A stretch of DNA of 64,000 nt, taken from the NCBI GenBank assembly GCA_011634665.1, contig WAEK01000002.1:951001-1015000 (forward strand), written 5' to 3'. Below, piece after piece: positions 1 to 9,832 of the stretch. The stretch comes from Mortierella sp. BCC40632 (lineage: Eukaryota; Mortierellomycota; Mortierellomycetes; Mortierellales; Mortierellaceae). Numbering within the stretch: the stretch's first letter is position 1; each line of letters begins with the position of its first letter. Below the pieces are notes generated by a model that made no database searches, was not told the DNA's origin, and worked only from the letters and a program-made list of their open reading frames with translations. The position numbers and the translations under genes are program-made.

Positions 1-345
1 TTGTTCTGAAGGGTACCCTCAAGGTTAGAGAACTTTAGTGGCGCTTCTGCCCATGTCTTGACTCCCAAACCATATAGAAATAGGAGAGATATAGAAAAAA
101 GGCAGGAGAGACAAAGGAGAAGGTAAAAGAGTGAGAGGAGTAAAAGAACTTGTCCTTTTTTTTCTTGCGAGCCTGTTCATGGCTAGCCTTAGCCGCTGGA
201 GGGGGGGTCTAGAGAGGAGAGGCGTGGATAAAAAAAAAAAAGGTCACGAGACTCTGGAGGGCAGATGCACGAAGGGAATCCTGGTCTAACAATGTCCATT
301 CTAAAGTCTTCCGTTTGAGAAGATATCCGCTGCTGCCTCATTTAG

Positions 346-387
<42 letters not shown>

Positions 388-2500
388 TTAGTGGGAGGGA
401 CGACCTAGAAAGGATATAGCAAAGAGTAAAAGTACAAGCAGATGGGAGGGAGGCGGGCCAAGGGCAAATCTATAGCTAGGGCTGCACTGGAGCGACTCTC
501 GAAAACTCGAAATGATGATGGAATGTTGTCCAGAGTTGATACAGAACACTCCTTTGCTTGGACGATATCTTGGTCGTTTGACTAGACTACCAAGGCGGCA
601 GAGTCAACCCACTACTCTTCTTTTTGGAATAGGAGTAGAGGAAGAAGGGGATCAAAGACAAGGTAAGAACAAGGCAAAGCTTTTTTAAAAGACAGGGGGA
701 GGAAACCATAGAGAGGTGCATTGGACGCGTCTCTTTCATGATGGGCATCCACCACTCAACAAACTCGAGCTTTTCGGATGCATGAATTTTTTGGAAAAGC
801 ACGAACCTGTCCACTCCTCTACTGACCAAATGTAAAGACCTGATCTAGAAAGAGCTGATTACAATCTGCCTTACTAGCATGAATGCCAGCTGTGCACAAC
901 ATGACGCACAAGTAAACATCAGGAAAAGCAGAGCACGAATATCTTCCACAGGCCTGAATGACTCTAATACAGGATGCAAGCTCTGACTCTAAATAACATC
1001 GATGGTTGGGCTATGCTATTTAACTAGGTGTGTCTCTACCGTATTCTGGGGGCTGTAGTCTCTCCCCAGACATGGACGTTGTAGAAGGGTCTACCTGCAA
1101 GGGTTATAATGGAACCAACTAGATAATCGCCTTTGGTAACATTGTGAGGGACGAGCCATTGCGACATCATAGGTTGCTCAGAGTGTCGTTACGGAATATC
1201 TACTGTCGACCGAGGTGTAGAGCATTACCCCCCAGTCTCACCTTTTCAACCTCCCACTGAGAAAGTCACTGCATTGGTTAGCGTGTTTGGTTAACAGACT
1301 CTCTGGTCGTGGCGTGCGCAAACTGCCCGGGAAGCGCTGGTTGCTATCAGCAGTTGTTATCACAAATGACCGCTTGACGCGATGGCTATTCTGCCTCCGC
1401 TGTACGGTACAACATCCGAAGTAAGGCCAAGGTCGTAACCCACTATTAGTATAAAAAAAAAGTATCAGCCAAGGTAATTCATTCCTGTGTCGCCTCACAA
1501 TCAAACTAAAAAAAGGATTCAAGTCTGGACCCCGAAGAGCGCGGAGGGTGAGTGCTGGGCCCATTCTCCCAACAAGAACAAGAGTAGTCATGTCATCATC
1601 GTTTGGGTAACCCAGCTATCAAAAAAAAAAAAAAAAAAAAAAAAACGCTTCGCAGTTCCTCCCTTTCCCTTTCCCGCCTCTTCTCCCCCCTTTTTTTTCT
1701 TTCCACGGTTCATCTAGCTGGGGTTCAGAATAGGAAAACCGGACAGAAAAGTGAAGAGTCGATTGAGCTTGACGGTCCTTGGGGTTTTTTCCGGGCTAGG
1801 GGAGCAGTTCCCGGTCTGCGGCGCAAAAAATATTAATGGGTTGTGTCTATGCATCCTTTCGGCATAAATGGCGCTGAGATCGGGTTTCGATCGGTTCCCA
1901 AGCAGTCATATATTATCCGCGGTGTGTATGTGTGTGGGAGTGAGAAAAATAGGAATGGCCAAGAGTAGAAGATGTGTGATGCCCAATCATTTTCTAGTTT
2001 GACATGCGCCTCGTCCTTTGAAATGTGTCACGATACTCCAAGCCAGAGATGCTCAGGGTTCAAAAATCCAATTCACAGCCAGACGTGGATAAGGTTACTC
2101 ATGGAGAAAGAGAGAGAGGATAGGGAAGTGTCTCTGCTACGATTACAGAATCTCCAGAGTCTTTGAAACAGCCAACTCTTCTTTCAGTTGATAGGAGCAT
2201 GGACAATGGCCAATCCTGAGGGATCTGGTGGTGTGACAGTAGGAAAGTCTTGGTATTGTAGCAACAAGTAACACAAGTCGTCGATCCAGGCGAGGTCACT
2301 GGTTTTGACCGCTCAGTTCCAAAAAAAAAAAAAAGTCAATTGAAAAGTGCAAGGTTATCTATTGGATCGCACTTGTGGATAATGTTCTTAAAAGAAAGAG
2401 AGACGCCGACCAGGGAAAAGTATGGACAGATAGGCTAAAAGGACAGTAACTGGGGGACGTGCGCCTCTAACACCTTTAGTGTGCGTCATGGGAATTAAAC
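1..2500. other. No gene recognised
   Basis: I find no convincing coding region on either strand. The stretch holds several A-runs (around 229-240, 344-383 and 1620-1646) and AG-rich tracts. The short open frames are low in complexity and match no family I know. Confidence 0.5.
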
Positions 2501-2521
2501 CAGGTTCGGAATGGTTGAAGC

Positions 2522-2774
2522 GAGTCATATGCAGAGAGCGGAAAGGAGCAAGGGGAGAGGTGAGAGGTGAGAGGAGAGAACAAAGATACGACAGGTCATG
2601 ATGTATCCAAGAGGCTCAGAGTGAGTCACGGAAGCGTCGTCGTGGATTCTCTCGTGTCTGGGTAACACACACTCTCTCTACACACCCTCGGAGGCCTCGT
2701 CTGATTGCTCCGCCCTGAACAATCCTGTACTTCGGAGCACGGACGCCTGCGCTGTTCATTGTTCGTTGTATAAG
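2522..2774 (+). promoter_or_regulatory. Putative promoter of the bZIP gene with GCN4/AP-1 sites and TATA box
   Basis: TGAGTCA, the full palindromic AP-1/GCN4 core, is at 2622-2628. A second GAGTCAT (ATGACTC on the other strand) is at 2522-2528. TATAAG is at 2769-2774, about 690 bases before the main start codon, which would leave a long leader. GCN4-type sites upstream of a GCN4-type gene suggest autoregulation. The motifs are seen in the sequence; their use is inferred. Confidence 0.45.
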
Positions 2775-2924
2775 AGGCAACTGACGGCCCTGGTTTTCTT
2801 GCTAATCACTCGTCTTTTCGTATTTTTTCTCCACACATATCCTTTTTTTGTCATTCATCATACCTTTGCCATCTCTTGGGCTAAACTATACACTACCTAC
2901 TAAACATACACCTTATTATTCAAC

Positions 2925-2948
2925 ATGGCCTCCTGGTCTTCCCTATAA
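2925..2948 (+). CDS. uORF1 of the bZIP gene, 7 codons
   Basis: This is the first ATG downstream of the TATA box. It opens a seven-codon frame (MASWSSL, then TAA). Only one other upstream ATG exists before the main start. Two uORFs, a short one and then a longer one, is the arrangement known for CPC1/CpcA in ascomycetes and comparable to GCN4 and ATF4 leaders. Whether this segment stays in the mature leader depends on unmapped 5' splicing. Confidence 0.45.
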   Translation: MASWSSL

Positions 2949-3215
2949 AGCAATCCAGTGACAACGCAAACATCAATCGACTCAGCTCAAGCATCCAAGA
3001 CGACAACCGCCTCCAACTCTAGCCTTTATTCTACTTTGACTTTTCTTTAGCAATTGACATCCGCGCACACCCTTTTATCCGACAAAGTCGTTTTCCTTTT
3101 CTTTTTTTGTTATTTTTATCAAGTGTTGAATCACTCCAAGCACCATATTCTGCTCAGCATCAAGCATAGCGAAAAAAAAGCACACTCCACCCGATTTTCT
3201 TTTGACAAACACGCC

Positions 3216-3434
3216 ATGGCCTATCAGCTTTATAGAGAAACCAGAGATATTACCACCACCACCACCACCACCACCACCACCTCCAGAGCTGCACATCAGT
3301 ATCGCTGTCCTTCTATTTGTCTGAATACCAACAGTTTGATCAATAGACGACAAACACCCGTCGCCGTACCCACCGTCGTTATTTTAGAACCTTTACCGAC
3401 CTTTGTACCGTTCCTCGAATCAATTATCCAGTGA
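3216..3434 (+). CDS. uORF2 of the bZIP gene, 72 aa
   Basis: This frame starts at the second and last upstream ATG and ends at TGA, 28 bases before the main start codon. It includes a run of Thr codons from an ACC repeat at about 3252-3281. Its placement matches the inhibitory second uORF of CPC1-type leaders, where reinitiation after uORF1 depends on amino-acid supply. The peptide resembles nothing I know, so the frame probably acts by position and not through its product. Confidence 0.45.
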   Translation: MAYQLYRETRDITTTTTTTTTTSRAAHQYRCPSICLNTNSLINRRQTPVAVPTVVILEPLPTFVPFLESIIQ

Positions 3435-3462
3435 ACATTCTTGAACGAGTAGTTTCTCTACC

Positions 3463-4484
3463 ATGTCCACTCCACCGACGGGGAACCATCTTGACAGTGC
3501 GCTCACTCAATGTAAGGGATCTTGCCTTTTCATTTCATTTCCAAAGGCGAAGGTCTCATGGCTCCCTTTGATCTGTATTCCTGACGCCCTGCTGATACTA
3601 TTTTGTTTGTCATTTTTATTTTAATAGTTTTGAAATTAGCAGCTTCTGTCGAAGGTCGGTCCACGTCCACAACGACTGCTTCAGGCTCGCAGCCTGAATC
3701 TTGTCTCTCGAGTTTTGATCCATTGTCCATCCTGAACTTGCAACTGCAACAGCAGCAACAACAGCAACAACAACAGCTGCAGCATCAACAACAGCTCCAA
3801 CTGCAACAACCGCTCCAGTCGCACACACCAGGAATCTATATTCCAATGAATCCTCAGACGACAGAAAACACTTCATCTCTCGAGTCCTTACGGATCCTTT
3901 TCTCTCTCCAGGGTGCGGCTGCTGCTCTAAACCTTCCTTGGACTCCAGAACTAGAGAGTGCTGCCATGGCCATGTCTCCAGCTGTTCAAACGTTGACTCA
4001 ACAGAATCCAAGCGTTTCCGTGCCACCACCACCTCCAACAACAACTGCAACAACAACACCGCCATTGAGCGCCAGGAGCACCAGCCCCATGAAGCGTCCA
4101 CGCAGTCAGTTTTCAAAGGCCTCTTCCTCATCCCCTAGCCTCCATGCTGAGAGCGAGTACGAGGAAGAGAACCCAAATGGGGCTGTTAAGCAAGAGTCTG
4201 TCGAACGGGATGAGGATGCGGACATGTTGGCCAGACGAGCAAAGAATACAGACGCGGCACGTCGATCGCGTCTCAAGAAAATGATGCGACTTGAATCACT
4301 CGAGATAAAAGTGAAGGAACTCGAGGCGACGAACCATCGTTTGAACATGAGGATTGCAGTACTTGAGACTGAAAAGAGTGGTTATGTAGTACGAGAGGCC
4401 GAACAAGGAGCTAGGATTGCTCAATTGGAGGCCAAGATTGTCGAGGCACATCTTGCACTTACCAACCGAAATCTTCACTTGTGA
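3463..4484 (+). CDS. GCN4/CPC1-type bZIP transcription factor
   Basis: Two exons (3463-3511 and 3628-4484) join in frame across a 116-bp GT-AG intron to give 301 residues. The C-terminus is a bZIP: the basic region contains NTDAARRSRLKKM, which matches the GCN4 signature NTEAARRSR. It is followed by heptads with Leu/Ile/Met at d positions and a long coiled coil. The N-terminal half is low in complexity, with a Gln-rich tract near residues 40-65, Ser/Pro/Thr-rich stretches and an acidic segment just before the basic region. The family activates amino-acid biosynthesis genes under starvation. Two uORFs and GCN4-type promoter sites upstream support that assignment. The start at 3463 is the first ATG after uORF2. 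Orthology to GCN4 over other bZIPs rests on the basic region and leader layout. Confidence 0.8.
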
Positions 4485-4840
4485 AAGGTGCTTGTTGTGA
4501 AAGAGCACACCCCTCCCCCCAGTAGTGCTAGTGAAGCCTCCCATGGGAATAAAACAAGTATATTTATTGTGTGAAAAATGCAGGTTGGGATGCTTAGAAA
4601 AAAAAAAAAAATGCAAGGTGAGCGTGTCGATGATAGGGTTGATTACCCTGCCCAACTCTTATTTTTTTACAGGTGTTGGGAGAAACGCCGAGAGAAACAA
4701 CAAAAAAATGCTCCGCACTTTATCGTGAGAGAAAGAGCAGAGAGCAAGAACTTTGAAGATCCGGGCGAGTGTCCGTTTTTGGTCAAGAAGTTCCTTTCGA
4801 AAAGTTCCGGTTTTTTTTTTTTTTTTTTTTTTAGCCTCCA

Positions 4841-5373
4841 TCACAATGTCGAGATGAAAACAATCTCGTCATTGTTCTGCAATTCATAATCGAGTTCACC
4901 CTCCAGTTCCCAGTCGGCATCGTTGATCAGCACCAAGATTCCAGATCGTCTATTGCAAAAAAGAAAAAAAAGAAAAAGAAGAGACGAGATCTGTCAGCAG
5001 ACAAACAACAGATGACAATACTAGTCTTAAAAAAAAAAAAAATGGTGAATCAGAAGCGTACACTGAGCCATTGGGTCCGACAAAGAGCTCTGGTCGTTCC
5101 TTGAGCAAGGTGGATGCGACCCAGGGGATCAAGTCTCTGATGGTGGCGGCGTGGCGATTGTCTGAGCTAGAGTCAGCTGGGAAAGTGGCGGGAACGGCGG
5201 CCTGGATAGACTTTTGGTTGTCGAAGAGAAGCTCTGTTCCTCCACTGAAGGGGTGGTGGAAGAAGGAAAGTCAGCTAGTCTGTAGGATGAACAGAGATGC
5301 GAGCAGTGAGCAGCGAGCAGTGAGGAATGGAAGAGGATTACCTGAACTGGAGGTTGATGCGCAGGGTGTCCAT
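4841..5373 (-). CDS. URM1: Urm1, ubiquitin-related modifier; terminal Gly-Gly displaced to the +1 frame
   Basis: Three exons (5342-5373, 5062-5244, 4841-4949) give a 107-residue frame. Hallmarks are FSGGTELLF near the N-terminus, [18 protein letters not shown] and [21 protein letters not shown] near the C-terminus. Urm1 is the sulfur carrier for tRNA thiolation (activated by Uba4) and also a protein modifier; both roles need a C-terminal Gly-Gly. Family members end in STLHGG. Here the frame reads STL and then TGA at 4841-4843. Skipping one base gives GAT GGA GGC TAA, ending in Gly-Gly at 4834-4839. This is either a one-base frameshift or error, or +1 recoding at UGA (see findings). The donor of exon 2 is GTACGC. 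URM1 is divergent from the DHHC gene and convergent with the bZIP gene. Confidence 0.88.
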
Positions 5374-5405
5374 GGTGCGAGACTGGTGGTGAGTGGAGAA
5401 GGGAA

Positions 5406-5436
<31 letters not shown>

Positions 5437-5756
5437 AGTCAGAGAAAGGGACACAAGACAGAGACAATAATCAGTGAGTGAGAGCAAAAAAAAAAAGTCA
5501 AAAAAGCACGGCCACATGGACGACCCTACATTCTCACTCACTCACTCTTTTCTTCTTCTGCAGTACAGCAGCACTTGCAAGCAACAACAACACCAGCAGC
5601 AAGCAAACAGGAGCAACAGGAGCTACAGAGTGAGTCCTTCCTCTTCTCCCAATCTCCGTCATTGCTCACTCATTCTCTATCACCCACTACCCTGCGCCAT
5701 TTGATTCAGCTCATTCGCGCCATTCGATTTCGATTTACTTGCTCGCGCCTGACCTT

Positions 5757-5835
5757 TTTTTTTTTTTTTTTTTCTTTCTCTTTCTCTCTTTCTCTCTTTC
5801 TCTCTTTCTCTCTTTCTCTCTTCTTTTCTTCTCCT
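5757..5835. repeat. T-run and CTTT/CT-rich microsatellite
   Basis: A T homopolymer is followed by repeated TTTCTCTC units in the 576-bp region between the divergent URM1 and DHHC genes, about 120 bases before the DHHC start codon. Long pyrimidine tracts just before start codons are common in fungal promoters and leaders. Confidence 0.7.
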
Positions 5836-5949
5836 CTGATTCTTTTTCTTTTTTTTTCCCCCACACTCCCCCCCTCCTCTCCTCTCTTCCCCATGCCTCT
5901 TCCTCGACCTCTCTAACACTCTTCCCCTCTACACAACTCTGTTCCGGTC

Positions 5950-8832
5950 ATGGCCACTCCTCCACCGCAGGGCTCCGCCAGGGCCAGCAGCCATCCCCCT
6001 AACACCTCCCTTGCTACAGACACTGCGAGCAACCCCATTTTTGCTGGCCCTTCCAACAACCTCTCATCCGCTGCCCCGTCTTCCACCGCGGCGACCTCCC
6101 TGGACATGGGCATGGCTTCTGGTTCGACTGCTACCATCGGTACCACCACCGCTCTCTCATTGAATGGCATCAAGGTGCATCCCTCTGCACTGGCCTACAC
6201 AAGTGCAGCTCAACCCAATCCCAACCGCAGCCAGTCAGCGATCGCAGCTGCTCAACATGTCGCAGCCATTGCAGCAGAGGATCTAGCCAGTAGCAGCATC
6301 AACCCATATGGCTCTACTCCGAACGAACGCAATCAGAACAGCAACAACAATAACAACGATGGTCCAAGCGATACGTGCATAGAGCGCTGCATCCTCGGAT
6401 CATTAGGCCTGATACCCAAGATACTTCCTTTGCTCCTGATCGTAGCCATCGGCTATGTGTTTTATATCTACAATTTTAAAGTCTGTGGTAGGTGTTGGGT
6501 GGAGATGAGGATGAACACTTGAGTGGGCGACAAACTTTTTTTTTATTTGTTTCCTTTTTCTTGTTCTTTTGACATCCTAACATGGATATCGCCATTTCTG
6601 GTTTATAGTTGATTATATCCTCCATACACTGGACCGACCCATCCAAGCAGGTAAAAAAAAAAAAAAAACCAGCTTGCCCGAAAATGAAAAAAATAGCAGA
6701 GACACACTCCTCCCCAAGAAAGTGAACATTCGAACAATCAACACACTGGGCGCATCGGATACGATCAAATCATACACATATACATTTATATACATGGCAC
6801 GAGCACTGAAAAGCAATAACAAAAGAAAGAGAGCTCAAAATCGCCCATCTCGTGGATTCAAACAGGACTCCGCAGGAAACAGAAAAAAAAAAGACACTCG
6901 ACAGTAGTAGATCTTTCTTTTTTTTTGCTGACACCAAGTTACACCAACACCACTCATCCCTTGAAATAGGCCTCTATCTCGGTATCTTCAACACGTTGTT
7001 GTTGCTCTTTTCAATCTCGTATGGTCGCATCATCTTGCGCACCCCTGGCTCGCCAATGAAGGTAACCATGATACTTGCATGCATCTCAAGACCACACCTG
7101 CATCCGCTCATGTGTCCTCACTTTTTCTACTCTGGCCAGCTTTTTTTCTTTTTTCTTTTTTGTTTCTTTTGCTGGATGCGTGACATTTAACCCCCTTCCC
7201 TCTCTGTTCCATTTTGTCATAGCCACCTCGCCGAACTCCTTCTCCTCCTGTGCCCTCCACAACCACGCCATATCAACCCCAACGAACACGCACATCGCTT
7301 CCACAACCTATCACGGATACAACGCCACTCCTCGGCACCTCCTCCACTGTACAGTCCGCCACCTATCAATCAACCGATCTCCATGGATCCCCACAACCAC
7401 CAGCAGCAATAGCTACTCTCAGTATTTCTAAACGCGATGGACGTCCAAGATGGTGCGACATCTGCAATATTGTCAAACCCGATCGATGTCACCACTGTTC
7501 GGAATGTGATCAGTGTGTGCTTCGGATGGACCACCATTGTCCCTGGGTCAAGGGCTGTGTGGGTTACAACAACCACAAATTCTTTTATCTCTTTATTCTC
7601 TACGCGTCTATCCTGGCCATCTGGGTCGTCGCATCCATGGTCCCTTTATTGTTTTCCATGGTTCGACAATGCGACTATGGACTCTCTACCTTTTCCTACA
7701 GTCTCTCCACCCCAACAAGGATATTTCAAAGTGATCTTAATTTGGAAAAGAAACATGGAGAGACTCAATGTCGGGTGGAAGTGCACTGGATCATTATGAC
7801 AATTATTGCAGCACTCTTGGCATTGATGATTGTATCTTTTACGGCTGCGCATACGGTTTATATCCTGAATAACCGGACCACCATCGAATCTCTTCAACAT
7901 ATCCGAGCTACTTATCTTCGAGTTCAGTTCAAACGACCAGGATTTGAGATGGCCTCGACAGAGTCTGCGGGTTCTTCTTCGTCATTGCCATCACAGCTTC
8001 CACCTCATATCCTTTCTGGACCAGGATTCAGTGTTGTCACCATGGAGCCTGGTGAGCAGTTATGGGATCGAGGTTCGTGGTTGGCTAATTGGAAGAGTAT
8101 CATGGGTCCTTCCTGGTGGCTCTGGTTCGGTAAGTTTAAATCAGGAAACCATGGATGGGGGATGTGATCAAATTGGGTGTTGGGATGGTTAAGGAGGTAA
8201 TTGAAGAAAAAAAAAATATATCGCCTATCCGAGACTGATCACCAGCCATTTTGATTGGACTATTAGTTCCGTACGACAATACCCCGGGTGATGGGATCCA
8301 TGAGGTCTATAATGAGCAGGCCTACAAACGCATAGTGACCGAAGCCATTTCTCAAGGGACTCGACGTCAGAGACATGGCAATGGTAATGCAGCTACAACA
8401 ACCACAACGACAGCAAGAGAGTTTGTCATTCAAGTACCGACCGTGACCGAGGGAGCTTATGCTTCATCAACACATACCTCTGTTCGAAATGAGGATCTTG
8501 CGGCAGCCGCGACAGGAACCTCTTCGAGTCAATCCACCTTGGTCTCGGGATCCATGATGACGGCGGCTAAAAAATACAAGAACGGATACCAACAAGCACA
8601 ACATGCGCCATCCACCACTAGTATAAGTGCATTTCAACAGTACCAACAGCGGCCAGGAGCCCCACAGCAAGGTGCTTTTACTTTAGTGCTACAGGAAGAT
8701 GATGACGATGAGGACGATAGCAGCAGTAGTGATGCAGAGTCTAGTGTAGGTAGTATGAACCGGTCACTACCAACGCCACACTCGTCGCCTCGTCTTGGTC
8801 CAGTGGATCGTGATCCAGGTGTGGACAGTTAG
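5950..8832 (+). CDS. DHHC-type protein S-palmitoyltransferase
   Basis: Five exons (5950-6487, 6609-6650, 6970-7061, 7223-8129, 8267-8832) splice in phase to 714 residues. About 150 N-terminal residues are Ser/Ala/Asn-rich and probably disordered. Two membrane segments follow (LLLIVAIGYVFYIY, then the one beginning GIFNTLLLLF). Next comes the cysteine-rich domain with CDIC, CHHCSECDQCV and the catalytic DHHC motif (MDHHCPWVKGCVGYNNHKFF), then two more hydrophobic segments. This is the usual four-helix DHHC enzyme, which transfers palmitate from its own DHHC cysteine to membrane-protein cysteines at Golgi, vacuole or plasma membrane. The short motif WLWFVPYDNTPGDG follows the last membrane segment. 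The C-terminal 190 residues are low in complexity and end in an acidic Asp/Ser stretch. The paralogue (Pfa3-, Pfa4- or Swf1-like) cannot be settled here. Confidence 0.9.
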
Positions 8833-9274
8833 AACATGTGTATATGTATAAATTTGTAGAAAGAAAGAAAAAAGTGCTATCCCCCCCAGAACTGGAAAAA
8901 AAAAAAAAAAAAAAAAAAGCTGTTGCATGATTGAGTAAGGAGGGGAATAGTTTGATTGTGGTTGGACAAACCATCTGGCGGAGCTACCTTGCCCGTTTTC
9001 CGTCCCTGAAAAAAAAAAAAAAAAAAAAAAGGGAGTCTGCGCCTTGGTCTGGAAGGCTGGAAAGAGAGTCATCCAAACCAAATCTGGAGCACAAAGTGCT
9101 CGGTCCTATCCTTCAAACTGACTGGACAAGAATTCCCACAAAAAAACGTTTCCTTTTTTTTCTTTCCCGTACTCTCTTTTTCTCTTTTTCTTTTTTTCTT
9201 TTCCTTTGCCCACCTTTATTCGCGCCACTCTCCACCTTCTTGACCCCTTATCCACTCTCTTCATCTCCGTGACC

Positions 9275-9798
9275 ATGAGTGGCTACCAACAACTACCACA
9301 AAATGAACCAGGGCATGATAATGACCTAGATTACGAGCCCACAAGACCATCCTCTTGGCGCCTGTCACGAAACCAAAAGATTGCTCTCGGTGCAGCTGCA
9401 GTCGTTCTCTTGACCACGTCCGTCTATCTTATCGGGGCTACAAACGAGTTTGCACATCATCCAGTCGATTTCGAACAAGCTGGCATCTCGCTTGAACGAT
9501 ACCAAGCCGGAGTTGAAAAGTGTAAGGCCATCCGTCGAAAACACAAGCATGTCTATGTGGCAGCAGAGGAACGACATATCAATGAACGATTTGTCAATGG
9601 CACGGCTCCAACCTTGTTCAAGAATGGATATCTTTTGGATGGAGTATCAGCAGAGCTTCAACGGAAAGATGTGTTGGTCGACCGAGGACTGATTGTTGAA
9701 ATTGGTTCTGACATCCATCTGCCCAAGCATACGGACGTGGTTGACCTCAAAGGACATATTCTCACACCTGGTATAGTTGATATGCACAGGTAAGGGAA

Positions 9799-9832
<34 letters not shown>

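Noticed and set aside
3075..3353. Minus-strand frame with a poly-Gly run opposite uORF2
   Set aside because: It is the complement of the ACC repeat in the bZIP leader, without splice or family support.
3616..4131. 171-residue minus-strand frame opposite the bZIP gene
   Set aside because: Antisense of the Gln/Pro/Thr-rich region; low complexity.
5680..5919. Lys/Arg/Glu-rich frames on the minus strand
   Set aside because: They come from the CT/T-rich promoter tract and have no real protein composition.
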